64,000 bases of DNA, taken from Aureimonas jatrophae. Lineage in GTDB: Bacteria > Pseudomonadota > Alphaproteobacteria > Rhizobiales > Rhizobiaceae. Both the position numbers and the translations under genes were made by a program. The notes under the pieces are model-generated. The model had not been told where the DNA came from. It made no database searches and saw only the letters and a program-made list of their open reading frames with translations. The stretch's first letter is position 1; every line of letters begins with the position of its first letter. Positions 21,886 through 29,622 of this stretch are shown one piece after another. The DNA lies in assembly GCF_900104035.1 (NCBI RefSeq), contig NZ_FNIT01000005.1:1-64000 (forward strand), written 5' to 3'.

Positions 21886-21897
21886 AAGCGTTCTAAA
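21881..21897. promoter_or_regulatory. Irr box (iron control element), perfect copy
   Basis: TTTAGAAGCGTTCTAAA is a perfect 7-3-7 inverted repeat and agrees fully with the ICE consensus TTTAGAA-N3-TTCTAAA bound by the haem-responsive Fur-family regulator Irr in Hyphomicrobiales. It lies just upstream of the likely dps -35 box and overlaps the stop codon of the preceding gene. Confidence 0.8.
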
Positions 21898-21900
21898 CTC

Positions 21901-21929
21901 TTGAACTTCGCCTCGGTCAGAGCTAGTTT
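21901..21929 (+). promoter_or_regulatory. candidate dps promoter
   Basis: TTGAAC (21901-21906), 17 bases, then TAGTTT (21924-21929). The -35 box directly follows the first Irr-like box and the -10 box overlaps the second, a layout that fits repression by Irr. The -10 match is moderate. Confidence 0.45.
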
Positions 21930-21943
21930 GGAATCAATCTAAA
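21927..21943. promoter_or_regulatory. second, degenerate Irr box
   Basis: TTTGGAATCAATCTAAA has the same 7-3-7 layout as the ICE with two mismatches to the consensus (one per arm). It starts 46 bases after the start of the perfect copy and overlaps the predicted -10 region and transcription start of dps. Confidence 0.6.
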
Positions 21944-21988
21944 CGAGGGTGTGCCGTGCGCGTACCCGCCATTCGGAAGGGAAATCCC

Positions 21989-22471
21989 ATGGGACTGGTA
22001 GCCGCCAAGATCGAACCGACCGCCAAGGAAGAGATCGTCAACGGTCTGACCCAGGCGCTGGCCGAGACCACGGTCGAGACCATGAAGGCGCAGAACTTCC
22101 ACTGGAACGTGACCGGCATGAGCTTCGGCTCGCTGCACGAGCTGTTCCAGGAGATCTACGAGGATCACTTCGAGGCTCAGGACTTCCTGGCCGAGCGCAT
22201 CAAGGCCTTCGACGCCCATGCGGAAGGCCGCTACTCGCTCTTTCTCGAGCGTTCGGCGGTCGAGGAGCATGATGGCCGCACCGACGCCAAGACGATGATC
22301 GAGGTCCTGATGAAGGATCAGGAGACCCTGTCGTCGACGCTGTCGTCGCTGGCGCAGGTCGCCGAGCAGCACGGCGACTGGGCGACCAACGATATGGCCA
22401 CGAACCGCATCGAGAAGCACGACAAGTTCGCCTGGATGCTGCGCGCCCACCTCAAGTCGACCGCCAGCTAA
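21989..22471 (+). CDS. dps: Dps, ferritin-like DNA protection protein
   Basis: A 160-residue Dps subunit; twelve form a hollow shell that oxidises Fe(II) with peroxide, stores iron and shields DNA. The inter-subunit ferroxidase residues are all present with the standard spacing: H38 (FHWNVTG), H50 (LHELF), D65 and E69 (DFLAER). Start ATG 21989 has GGAAGGGAAA upstream. A DNA-binding Lys-rich N-tail is short (AAKIEPTAKEE). Upstream are two Irr-like iron boxes around the promoter, so expression is probably iron-controlled. Single-gene unit ended by a strong terminator. Confidence 0.97.
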   Translation: MGLVAAKIEPTAKEEIVNGLTQALAETTVETMKAQNFHWNVTGMSFGSLHELFQEIYEDHFEAQDFLAERIKAFDAHAEGRYSLFLERSAVEEHDGRTDAKTMIEVLMKDQETLSSTLSSLAQVAEQHGDWATNDMATNRIEKHDKFAWMLRAHLKSTAS

Positions 22472-22492
22472 GCGCGACGTCTCGCATGAAAC

Positions 22493-22523
22493 GGCCCGCC
22501 GGAGCGATCCGGCGGGCCTTTTT
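22493..22523 (+). terminator. terminator of dps
   Basis: GGCCCGCCGGA (22493-22503) and TCCGGCGGGCC (22508-22518) form a perfect 11-bp stem with a GCGA tetraloop, followed by TTTTT, 21 bases after the dps stop. Confidence 0.9.
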
Positions 22524-22526
22524 CGT

Positions 22527-22811
22527 TCAGTCGGCCGATGACACGTCGTCGAGTGGACAGGGCACCCCTTCGCGCTCGCACTTGCGGCGATAGCTGATCG
22601 CCCAGAACGCCGGGTTCTTGTGTTCCGAGCGCAGCCGCTCGAACAACGCGTCGAAGAAGCGCCGCTTCGCTTCTCCGCTGCCGGATCGCGGAAACGAGTC
22701 CTTCTCGGCTTTCGTCATCATGCAGCCGACGCAGCGCCCCGCCCGCTTGTACTTGCAGACATCGACGCAGGGGCTGGGCGCCTGCGCCCAGATCTCGTCC
22801 GAGACGCTCAT
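22527..22811 (-). CDS. DUF1289 protein, second copy
   Basis: A 94-residue protein of the DUF1289 family, marked by the cysteine pattern PCVDVCKYKRAGRCVGCMMT (about residues 14-33), which resembles a small metal-binding site. The C-terminal half is basic and ends with RRKCEREGVPCPLDD. Start ATG 22811 overlaps the stop of the paralogous gene upstream as ATGA and has AAGGAGG before it. Function unknown. Compared with its neighbour the two share the Cys motif and the Tyr-Arg-Arg(-Arg/Lys)-Cys tail, so it is a tandem duplication. Confidence 0.9.
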   Translation of the reverse strand: MSVSDEIWAQAPSPCVDVCKYKRAGRCVGCMMTKAEKDSFPRSGSGEAKRRFFDALFERLRSEHKNPAFWAISYRRKCEREGVPCPLDDVSSAD

Positions 22812-23098
22812 GCCGCCTCCTTGCGCCCCATTCCGGCATCGATCTTGTCGAGAACGCAGGGACGCTCCTTGCGCTCGCAGCGGCGCCGATACATGCGCGT
22901 CCAGTAGTCGAGTCGTCCCCGCTCCTCCAGACGCTCGATCAGGACGAGAAAGAAGGCCCGTTTCTCGGCCTTGCCGTCGAGCCGCTTGAAACGCTTCTTC
23001 TCCTCCTTGGTCATCGAGCAGCCGATGCAACGTCCCGCGTCGCGGAACTTGCACACGTCGATGCAGGGGCTGGGAGCCTTGGCCCAGGTCTTCACCAT
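22808..23098 (-). CDS. DUF1289 protein, first copy
   Basis: A 96-residue DUF1289 protein with the four-Cys pattern PCIDVCKFRDAGRCIGCSMT near the N-terminus and RRRCERKERPCVLD toward the C-terminus, so six cysteines are shared with the downstream copy. It starts 10 bases after the DUF1178 stop, continuing the grxC-nitrilase-DUF1178 transcript. Family function unknown; the Cys spacing suggests zinc or an iron-sulphur cluster. The neighbouring glutaredoxin makes a redox or metal role worth considering, but that is inference. Confidence 0.9.
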   Translation of the reverse strand: MVKTWAKAPSPCIDVCKFRDAGRCIGCSMTKEEKKRFKRLDGKAEKRAFFLVLIERLEERGRLDYWTRMYRRRCERKERPCVLDKIDAGMGRKEAA

Positions 23099-23108
23099 CC
23101 TAGCGCCG

Positions 23109-23558
23109 TCAGTTCGCGTCTTCGGGCAGCGGCGGGAGCGGAAGCGCCGTGATGCCCTCGTCGAGGAGCGAGCGGACCTCGTCGCCCGAGGCCTCGCCGT
23201 AGATGCGGCGCTCCTCCGTCTCGCCGTAATGAATCCGGCGCGCTTCCGCCGCAAATCCCCGTCCGACATAGTCGGACTCGGCCCGAACCTTCCGGGCCAG
23301 ATCCTGCATCTTGCGAACCATCTCGACGAACTCGGGAGGAGCGCCGTTGCCATGAGCGGCGACCGGCGCCACGGGAGCCTCGCGCTCGGCCCGATGCGCG
23401 ACAGCGGGGCGCATCAGAGCCTTCTCGACCTTGGCCGAGCCGCAGACCGGGCACGACAGGAGGTCGCGCGCCGCCTGCGCGTCGAAGTCCTCGTTGGAGC
23501 GGAACCAGCCTTCGAACGCGTGTCCCGCCTCGTTGCAGCGAAGCGCAAAACGGATCAC
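23109..23558 (-). CDS. DUF1178 protein
   Basis: A 149-residue cytoplasmic protein of the DUF1178 family. It starts IRFALRCNEAGHAFEGWF and has a zinc-ribbon-like CPVCGS (about residue 36), with CN near residue 8 as possible partner ligand. The C-terminal half holds the conserved DYVGRGFAAEARRIHYGE block. Function unknown. Its ATG overlaps the stop of the nitrilase gene by four bases (ATGA), so the two are translationally coupled, an arrangement seen across rhizobia. Confidence 0.93.
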   Translation of the reverse strand: MIRFALRCNEAGHAFEGWFRSNEDFDAQAARDLLSCPVCGSAKVEKALMRPAVAHRAEREAPVAPVAAHGNGAPPEFVEMVRKMQDLARKVRAESDYVGRGFAAEARRIHYGETEERRIYGEASGDEVRSLLDEGITALPLPPLPEDAN

Positions 23559-24409
23559 GTCGCCGTCTCCACGCGGGGCTCGGCGAACGGACGCCGGTTC
23601 CGCAGGTTCGGGATCTTGGAGCGCACGCTCGCCACCTGCGCCGTATCGATGTCGGCCACGGCGATCCCGGGCTCATCGCCCTTCACCTCGGCGAGGATCC
23701 GGCCCCATGGGTCGATCACGATGGAATGGCCGAAGGTCTCGCGTCCATCCTCGTGCCGTCCTCCTTGGGCTGCCGCAACCACGAAGCCGTTGTTCTCGAT
23801 GGCGCGCGCCCGAAGAAGGACATGCCAGTGCGCCTCGCCGGTCTGGCGGGTAAACGCAGCCGGCGCCGTCAGGATGTCGGCTCCGGCCAAGGCCTGGGCG
23901 CGGAAGAGTTCGGGGAACCGCATGTCGTAGCAGACCGCAAGGCCCAGCCGGACGGTATCGGAGCCGATCGGCATGTCGACGAGCCCGGCGCGCTCGCCCG
24001 GCACGTAGGTCGCCGACTCACGCCAGCTCTCGCCGTTGTCGAGATCGACATCGAACATATGGATCTTGTCGTAGGTGGCGAGCTGCCGTCCGTCGGGGCC
24101 AAACACAAAGGACCGGTTGGCCGCCATGCCGCCCGGCGCCCGGATCGCGGTCGAACCGAGATGCAGAACGATGGCGTGCCGCTTTGCCAGATCGCGGGCG
24201 GCGGCCACGACGGGATCGTTCGCTTCGTCCTGCAACAACGCCCGGAAATGGGCGCGGTCCCGCGACAGGATGCCGGTCATCTCCGGTGTCTGGACGTAGG
24301 TCGCACCCCGTTCCGCGGCCTCGCTCACGAGCCGCTCCATGTCTTGCGCGTTGCGGACGGGATCGGGGGTCGAGCGCATCTGCACGACGGCGACCTTGAA
24401 GGCGACCAT
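23555..24409 (-). CDS. carbon-nitrogen hydrolase, Nit2-like
   Basis: A 284-residue nitrilase-superfamily amidase. The catalytic triad is clear: E43 (QTPEMTG), K115 (TYDKIHMFDVDL) and C160 (LAVCYDMRFPELFR). It belongs to the Nit1/Nit2 branch, whose members hydrolyse deaminated glutathione or omega-amido acids (metabolite repair); that substrate is inferred from the family. Start ATG 24409 lies 12 bases after the grxC stop, in line with a glutathione-linked operon. Confidence 0.93.
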   Translation of the reverse strand: MVAFKVAVVQMRSTPDPVRNAQDMERLVSEAAERGATYVQTPEMTGILSRDRAHFRALLQDEANDPVVAAARDLAKRHAIVLHLGSTAIRAPGGMAANRSFVFGPDGRQLATYDKIHMFDVDLDNGESWRESATYVPGERAGLVDMPIGSDTVRLGLAVCYDMRFPELFRAQALAGADILTAPAAFTRQTGEAHWHVLLRARAIENNGFVVAAAQGGRHEDGRETFGHSIVIDPWGRILAEVKGDEPGIAVADIDTAQVASVRSKIPNLRNRRPFAEPRVETAT

Positions 24410-24421
24410 GGCGCTCGGTCC

Positions 24422-24679
24422 TCAGGCAGCCAAGAGAGGATCGAGGCCGCCGGAGCGGTCGAGCGCGACGAGGTCGTCACAACCGCCGACATGCCGCTCG
24501 CCGATGAAGATCTGCGGAAACGTCGTCCGGCCGTTGGCGCGCGCCAGCATCTCGCCTCGGAAGCTGGGGTCGACGCCGGCATCCTTTTCCTCGAACTCGA
24601 CGCCCTTGGAGCGAAGAAGCGCCTTGGCATGGCTGCAGTAGCCGCAGGCAGGACGCGTATAGATCACGACGGGAGGCAT
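24422..24679 (-). CDS. grxC: glutaredoxin 3
   Basis: An 85-residue dithiol glutaredoxin, the exact length of E. coli Grx3. It begins PPVVIYTRPACGYCSHAK with the active-site CGYC (C12, C15), then the cis-Pro TTFPQIFIG and the glutathione-binding GGCDDL motif. The upstream in-frame ATG (24709) would add a non-homologous tail, so 24679 was chosen. Second gene of the comF-grxC-nitrilase-DUF1178-DUF1289 cluster. Confidence 0.97.
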   Translation of the reverse strand: MPPVVIYTRPACGYCSHAKALLRSKGVEFEEKDAGVDPSFRGEMLARANGRTTFPQIFIGERHVGGCDDLVALDRSGGLDPLLAA

Positions 24680-24720
24680 GGCGGTCTCGTGGCGGAGAAA
24701 CGATCGCACACGATATGCGG

Positions 24721-25485
24721 TCAGGACCCGCCCGCCGCAACCCTTGCGAACACCAGAACGTCGACCGCGGCGGCTCCTCCCCGGAGAAGCGTGCGCGCAG
24801 CAGCCGAAACCGTCGCGCCCGTGGTGAAGACGTCGTCCACCAGAAGCACGCGTCGACCCTTCAGATCCGCCACGCGATGCGGGTCGAGCACGAAGGCACC
24901 CCGCAGGTTGCGCTCGCGCTCGGAAGCCGAAAGGCCCACCTGCGACCGCGTGGCTCTCACCCGGCGCAGCATCATCGGCTCGAAGCGGCGCCCGTGTGTG
25001 CGTGCGAGGTGCCGCCCCAGTTCGGCCGACTGGTTGAACCGGCGGCGCAGCAGCCGCCGCGCGTGAAGCGGAACCGGCATCACGAGATCGGCCTCGGCCA
25101 GAAGTTCGGCGCCGGCCCGCCCCATCCAGCCAGCCATGAGGGGCACGAGGTCGGTGCGGTCGCCATATTTCAGCGAGGCGACGAGACGCGAGCCGAGTCC
25201 CTGGTAGAGAACGGTCCCGCGCAGCCGCGCGAAGGGGGGCGGGTTCGCGATCGCCTCCGGCGAGACCAGACCCGCCCCCGGATCGACCGCGAACGGAAGC
25301 CCCAGCACCTCACAGAACGGCCGCTCCAGAAAGCGCAGGTCGCGCCAGCACGCGGCGCAGACGGCGGGCGACCGCGAGACCGCGCTTGTGCATCCGGCAC
25401 AGACCGGGGGATACACGAGCGACAGCAACGCATCGCCGAACCGGCGAAGCTGCCGAACCGCTCCTCTCTCTTGCCTCGTCGTCAT
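24721..25485 (-). CDS. ComF family protein
   Basis: A 254-residue ComF-like phosphoribosyltransferase-fold protein. The N-terminus has a four-Cys zinc finger (YPPVCAGCTSAVSRS and CAACWRDL), followed by the PRT domain with LVASLKYGDRTDL, MPVPLHARRLLRRRFNQS and the PRPP loop VLLVDDVFTTGATV. In competent bacteria ComF helps DNA uptake, but in most proteobacteria the role is uncertain. Start ATG 25485 is chosen because upstream residues are not ComF-like. Divergent from the methyltransferase gene with a 90-base gap. Confidence 0.94.
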   Translation of the reverse strand: MTTRQERGAVRQLRRFGDALLSLVYPPVCAGCTSAVSRSPAVCAACWRDLRFLERPFCEVLGLPFAVDPGAGLVSPEAIANPPPFARLRGTVLYQGLGSRLVASLKYGDRTDLVPLMAGWMGRAGAELLAEADLVMPVPLHARRLLRRRFNQSAELGRHLARTHGRRFEPMMLRRVRATRSQVGLSASERERNLRGAFVLDPHRVADLKGRRVLLVDDVFTTGATVSAAARTLLRGGAAAVDVLVFARVAAGGS

Positions 25486-25575
25486 GAACGCTCCCGTCGT
25501 CTTGACGATATCGCCTCGCATCGCAGCTACAAGGGGCCGACCGCGGTCGTCCCCAGCAGACCCTCGCAGGATCCC

Positions 25576-26448
25576 ATGGCTGAACAGGCTCCCTTTGATC
25601 GGACGCTTCTCGTGTCGCGCCGTCGCCGCGCGGCGCGGCGCCGCGTGTCGGGCGCGGATTTCCTCGCGGGCAGCGTCGCAGCGGAACTCGCGGAGCGTCT
25701 GTCGCTGGTCCAGCGTCGCTTCGATACGGGCGCGGACCTTGGCGGATCGGGTGGCGAGTTGTTCGCGCGCCTCGTCGCGGGCGGTCAGGTCGGCCACCTC
25801 GTGCGTCTCGAGAGTGACCCCGCGCTTCTGTCCGGTGCCACCGGCGTCGTCGCCGACGAGGAGGCCCTCCCCTTTCGCGACGAGAGCCTCGACCTCGTCG
25901 TATCGGCGCTCTCGCTCCATCTGACGAACGACACGCCGGGGGTGTTCGTCCAGATACGCCGGGCGCTTCGGCCGGATGGGCTGTTCCTGGCCGCGCTTCT
26001 CGGCGGCGAGACCCTGAACGAACTGCGCGCAACGCTTCTGGCAGCGGAAGCCGAACTCGCGGGCGGTGCGTCGCCTCGCGTCTCGCCCTTCCCGGATCTG
26101 CGCGACGTCGGCAGCCTGCTCCAGCGGGCCGGTTTCGCCCTGCCGGTCATCGACCAGGATCGCCTGACGGTTCGCTACGGTTCGATGTTCGAACTCATGG
26201 CCGACCTCCAGGCCATGGGCATGACCAGCGTCCTCAATGCGCGCTCCCGGCAGCCGGCTTCGCGGCGGCTGTTTCTGCGGGCGGCTGAGCTCTACGCGGA
26301 GCGCTTCGCGGACGCCGACGGCCGGATCCGCGCGACCTTCGACGTCATCTACGTTTCGGGCTGGCGTCCGCACGACAGCCAGCAGAAGCCGCTGCGCCCG
26401 GGAAGCGCCAAGGCAAGCCTGGCGGAGGCGTTACGCCCACGAGGCTGA
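25576..26448 (+). CDS. SAM-dependent methyltransferase, BioC/NDUFAF5-like
   Basis: A 290-residue class I methyltransferase. Unlike most, its motif I is degenerate: RFDTGADLGGSGGELFARL instead of a DxGxGxG, but the rest follows the rhizobial family beside comF (FDRTLLVSRRRRAARR start; DLVVSALSLHLTNDTPGVFVQIRRALRPDG; GETLNELRATLLAAE). Relatives include BioC and human NDUFAF5, which hydroxylates a complex I subunit, so the substrate is open. Start ATG 25576 fits the family N-terminus; the long frame upstream is antisense to comF. Confidence 0.9.
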   Translation: MAEQAPFDRTLLVSRRRRAARRRVSGADFLAGSVAAELAERLSLVQRRFDTGADLGGSGGELFARLVAGGQVGHLVRLESDPALLSGATGVVADEEALPFRDESLDLVVSALSLHLTNDTPGVFVQIRRALRPDGLFLAALLGGETLNELRATLLAAEAELAGGASPRVSPFPDLRDVGSLLQRAGFALPVIDQDRLTVRYGSMFELMADLQAMGMTSVLNARSRQPASRRLFLRAAELYAERFADADGRIRATFDVIYVSGWRPHDSQQKPLRPGSAKASLAEALRPRG

Positions 26449-26459
26449 GAGCGAGCGTT

Positions 26460-26642
26460 CTAATCGCCGCGCGTGAGTGCGTCCGATACCGCCGAGGTCC
26501 AGGCCTCCCACTGGTCGCCGACCGAGGTACCGGTCGCGGTCAAGGCACCGATGATCGCGGTGGCGATCAGGGCTGCGATCAAACCGTATTCGATCGCCGT
26601 GGCGCCGGATCGGTCACGGCAGAAGGCAGCGAGGCGGATCAT
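26460..26642 (-). CDS. Flp-type type IVb pilin
   Basis: A 60-residue pilin subunit. After a short basic leader (IRLAAFCRDRSGATAIEYGL) comes the hydrophobic helix LIAALIATAIIGALTATGT, and the prepilin peptidase motif G-ATAIEYGL is intact (cleavage after Gly in SGATAIEYG by a TadV/CpaA-type peptidase). It lies away from any tad/cpa export genes in this window. The start overlaps the stop of the upstream small gene by ATGA, so both are one transcript. Confidence 0.93.
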   Translation of the reverse strand: MIRLAAFCRDRSGATAIEYGLIAALIATAIIGALTATGTSVGDQWEAWTSAVSDALTRGD

Positions 26643-26956
26643 CGGCAGGTTCCACGCTGCGAGCCGTCCGGAAAGCGCAGGCAGGGTCCACCATTGGGGC
26701 GGCTGATGGGATCGCCGGTCGCGAACGGCACGCTTGGTCGCGTGATGGAACCCGTGGTCGTCGCATCCAGGCCGTTCGCCGCATCAAACGCGGCGGACTG
26801 TCCCGTCCGCCCGCCCGGAGCGGAAGCCAGCGCCAGAACCAGCGCGGCGGCGAGCGGACCGACCAGCAACGATGCGCGAACCAGCGCCCGAACGGCTTGT
26901 CCGGCGCGGCGCTGGCGATGATGGACCGACCTTTTGCGCAACACGCCCTCCGGCAC
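26639..26956 (-). CDS. small membrane or exported protein upstream of the Flp pilin
   Basis: A 105-residue protein I do not recognise. A basic, His/Arg-rich N-terminus is followed by one hydrophobic segment (about 28-47, LVGPLAAALVLALASA), then a Thr/Ser/Pro-rich tail with the DATTTGSITRP stretch common in rhizobial exported proteins, and two cysteines near the end. It looks like a signal-anchored periplasmic protein. Its stop overlaps the pilin start (ATGA). The start codon is not certain because no strong ribosome binding site is seen. Confidence 0.6.
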   Translation of the reverse strand: MPEGVLRKRSVHHRQRRAGQAVRALVRASLLVGPLAAALVLALASAPGGRTGQSAAFDAANGLDATTTGSITRPSVPFATGDPISRPNGGPCLRFPDGSQRGTCR

Positions 26957-27058
26957 CCTTGGCGACGGGACGGCGACGGCCGTCCGACCGGTACCCTCGC
27001 ACGAGAGGCGTGAAGCGGCCCTTAAGAAGCGTCCTTAACGTCGCGGAACCCGTCTGCG

Positions 27059-27466
27059 TCAGACGAGATCGACCAGGAACGGAATCAGCGGCAGATCAGC
27101 GGGCGGCATCGGCAGGTCCCGCAGGTCGCGCGCGAGAACCCAGCGCAGGCGCTGCCCTTCCATCGAACGGGGAATCCCCTCGAAGCGGCGGCAGACGTAG
27201 AGCGGCATCAGGAGGTGGAAGTCCTCGTAGGTGTGGCTCGCGAAGGTCAGCGGCGCCAGGCAGTCGGCCTTGGTCTCGATGCCGAGCTCCTCGCGCAGCT
27301 CCCGGATCAGCGTTTCCTCGGGCGTCTCGCCCGGCTCGACCTTCCCACCGGGAAACTCCCAAAGCCCAGCCAGCGACTTGCCGGCCGGGCGCTCCGTCAC
27401 GAGGATACGACGGTCCGCGTCGATCAGCGCGCAGGCCGTCACGAGCAGCATACGGGGTGCGGGCAT
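27059..27466 (-). CDS. mutT: 8-oxo-dGTP diphosphatase MutT
   Basis: A 135-residue Nudix hydrolase that removes oxidised dGTP from the nucleotide pool. The Nudix box is complete: GGKVEPGETPEETLIRELRE followed by ELGIE. Flanking residues WEFPGGK and the C-terminal WVLARDL block are typical of rhizobial MutT. It is the last gene of argJ-GNAT-mutT, starting 9 bases after the GNAT stop. Confidence 0.95.
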   Translation of the reverse strand: MPAPRMLLVTACALIDADRRILVTERPAGKSLAGLWEFPGGKVEPGETPEETLIRELREELGIETKADCLAPLTFASHTYEDFHLLMPLYVCRRFEGIPRSMEGQRLRWVLARDLRDLPMPPADLPLIPFLVDLV

Positions 27467-27475
27467 ACGGCGTCC

Positions 27476-28267
27476 TCAGGCGGTGACGGCGCCAGGCGGC
27501 GCGCGGTAGCAGTAGCGATAGGCTTCGTGAAAACCGAGCCGCCGGTAGAGCGCAAGGCCGGCCTCGTTGTCGGCCTCGACCTGGAGCCAACCGGTGCGGG
27601 CCCCCTTGTGCTGGGTATGGCGCAGGGCGGTTGCGACCAGATCGATGCCGATGCCCTCGCGCCGTCGGTCGGGCGCGACCGCGACATCGAGGATGCCGGC
27701 CAGATCGTTGTCGGTGATGGCCAGCGCCACGCCGATCGGCTCACCCGCCTCGCTTTCGCGCACGAAGAAGGCCGCTGGCGGGCGGATCGAGGACAGGACC
27801 TCGTCAAGTCCCGCGCGCATCTCGGCTGGGCGCCTGTGAACGTGGAGCGAGGCGTCGAGATACCGCCGACCGTCGCGGATCGGGATGCGGTCGATCGCGT
27901 CGTTGAGGTCGAGGGCCGCCAGGTCGGCGGTGAAGACCACGGCTTCGCCGAAGCGCTGCCAGCCGGACTCGTCGAGATGCCGTACGAGGGCGGGCGGGCA
28001 GAGCGGCGACTGACGAAACAGAAGCGTGCGGCCCGCCGCCACGAACCGCTGACGCGCGTCCGTAATGCGCGCTGCGATATCGGCGTCGTCGGCCGGATCG
28101 AGCGGGTTCACCGAGTTCAACCGCTTGGCCGGAAAGCTCGGCGTCAACCGGATCGCCCAGGTCCCGTCGTAGAAGGTGCTCGCCGCCGGCCAGGCCCGGA
28201 AGCCCGCCGCTTCCAAGCGGCGGACGGTGGTCAGGCGCGGGCCGGCCTCAGCTCCGGTAGTCGCCAT
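27476..28267 (-). CDS. GNAT family N-acetyltransferase
   Basis: A 263-residue acetyltransferase with an N-terminal half of its own ([39 protein letters not shown]) and a GNAT domain in the C-terminal half: the acetyl-CoA loop is R-R-x-G-I-G in [11 protein letters not shown], with a downstream [12 protein letters not shown] end. The N-terminal block is conserved in rhizobial orthologues placed after argJ. Substrate unknown. It overlaps the argJ 3' end by 20 bases, so it is probably translated from the same message. Confidence 0.92.
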   Translation of the reverse strand: MATTGAEAGPRLTTVRRLEAAGFRAWPAASTFYDGTWAIRLTPSFPAKRLNSVNPLDPADDADIAARITDARQRFVAAGRTLLFRQSPLCPPALVRHLDESGWQRFGEAVVFTADLAALDLNDAIDRIPIRDGRRYLDASLHVHRRPAEMRAGLDEVLSSIRPPAAFFVRESEAGEPIGVALAITDNDLAGILDVAVAPDRRREGIGIDLVATALRHTQHKGARTGWLQVEADNEAGLALYRRLGFHEAYRYCYRAPPGAVTA

Positions 28268-29480
28268 TGATCGCGACGTAGTCCTTGGTGAGATCGCAGC
28301 TGTAGACGGTCCAGCGTCCCGTGCCGAGGCCGAGGTCGACGCGGATCGCGATGATATCCTGGCGCATGGCGCTGGAGGCCTCCGCCTCGCTGTAGGCGGG
28401 ATCCCGCTCCCCCTCGTGCGCGACCCGCACGTCGTTGAACCAGATCGCCAGTCGGTCGCGCTCGGCCGGCTCGCCCGCTTTCCCGACCGCCATCACGACA
28501 CGGCCCCAGTTGGCGTCCTCGCCGGCGACCGCCGTCTTCACCAGCGGCGAGTTGGCGATCGAGAGCGCGATGCGCTTGGCGGAACGCGGGTCGCTCGCGC
28601 CCTCCACCGTCACCTGGATCTCCTTGCGGGCGCCCTCGCCGTCGCGGGCGACCTGCCGGGCCAGATCGAGCAGGAGCGCGTCGAGCGCGCCCGCAAACTC
28701 CGCGAGCGCCGGATCGTCGGCACCTGCCGGCTCGGCGTTGCCGGCCGCGCCGGTCGCGAAGACGAGCAGCGTGTCGGACGTCGAGGTGTCGGAATCGACG
28801 GTCACGGAATTGAAGCTGGGAGCGACCGCCCGCGCGAGAAGCGCCTGCAGCACCTCCGGCCGGATACGCGCATCGGTCGCCACGAAGCTGAGCATGGTCG
28901 CCATGTCGGGCGCGATCATGCCGGCGCCCTTGGCGATGCCGTTGATGCGGACGTCGACATCACCGATCCGCACGCTCGCGGTCGCGACCTTGGCGTAGGT
29001 GTCGGTGGTCATGATGGCGCGAGCGGCCTCGAGCCAGCCGTCGGGCGCCGCCTGCTCGGCGAGCGCGGCCAGGTGCGACACGATCTTGGCCGGATCCAGC
29101 GGCTCGCCGATCACGCCGGTCGAGGCCAGGAACACCTCGTCCGGGGAACAACCCGCGAGCTCCGCGGCCGCTTCCGCGGTCGCGTTCGTGGTGGCGACGC
29201 CGCGTCGCCCCGTGAAGGCGTTCGCGTTGCCCGAGTTGACGACCAGAACGCGCGCCCGCCCGCCGACCAGCGCCTGCCGGCAGTGGTCGACCGGCGCCGA
29301 AGGGCAGCGCGTGGTGGTCAGCACGCCGGCGACCGCGGTGCCCTCGTCGAAGCTCATCAGAAGGACGTCGGTTCGGTCGCGATACTTAATGCCGGCCGCT
29401 CCGGTCGCGATGCGAATGCCTCGGATCGGCGGAAGATCGGGAACGGAGCGGGGGGCGAGCGGGGAAACGGCGGTGCTCAT
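28248..29480 (-). CDS. argJ: bifunctional ornithine acetyltransferase / N-acetylglutamate synthase
   Basis: A 410-residue ArgJ. It moves the acetyl group from N-acetylornithine to glutamate in the arginine cycle and in bifunctional forms also uses acetyl-CoA. The self-cleavage site is present as [13 protein letters not shown], where the bond before the Thr is cut to give alpha and beta chains. Other conserved blocks are [10 protein letters not shown] and [16 protein letters not shown] [12 protein letters not shown]. Start ATG 29480 gives a family-type N-terminus. Whether it is mono- or bifunctional cannot be read from the sequence. Confidence 0.97.
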   Translation of the reverse strand: MSTAVSPLAPRSVPDLPPIRGIRIATGAAGIKYRDRTDVLLMSFDEGTAVAGVLTTTRCPSAPVDHCRQALVGGRARVLVVNSGNANAFTGRRGVATTNATAEAAAELAGCSPDEVFLASTGVIGEPLDPAKIVSHLAALAEQAAPDGWLEAARAIMTTDTYAKVATASVRIGDVDVRINGIAKGAGMIAPDMATMLSFVATDARIRPEVLQALLARAVAPSFNSVTVDSDTSTSDTLLVFATGAAGNAEPAGADDPALAEFAGALDALLLDLARQVARDGEGARKEIQVTVEGASDPRSAKRIALSIANSPLVKTAVAGEDANWGRVVMAVGKAGEPAERDRLAIWFNDVRVAHEGERDPAYSEAEASSAMRQDIIAIRVDLGLGTGRWTVYSCDLTKDYVAINGDYRS

Positions 29481-29573
29481 GGCTCTCCTGTCGCGATCAC
29501 GCGGGATACGCGCCGGGGTTTGCCTGATGCCCCCCTCGCCCGCAAGTCCGGATCGCGAACCCGTCGGACGCGC

Positions 29574-29609
29574 GAAGGGCCGGCATGCCCTGCGACATGC
29601 CGGCCCTTC
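29574..29609 (-). terminator. terminator of the peptidyl-prolyl isomerase gene
   Basis: GAAGGGCCGGCATG (29574-29587) pairs perfectly with CATGCCGGCCCTTC (29596-29609) around an 8-base loop. On the minus strand it follows the isomerase stop (29623) by 13 bases, with no long T run. Confidence 0.75.
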
Positions 29610-29622
29610 ATCCTGCCATGCC

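Noticed and set aside
27022-27038. TTAA-N9-TTAA upstream of the Flp pilin pair, resembling a CtrA site.
   Set aside because: CtrA sites need seven bases between the TTAA halves; here there are nine.
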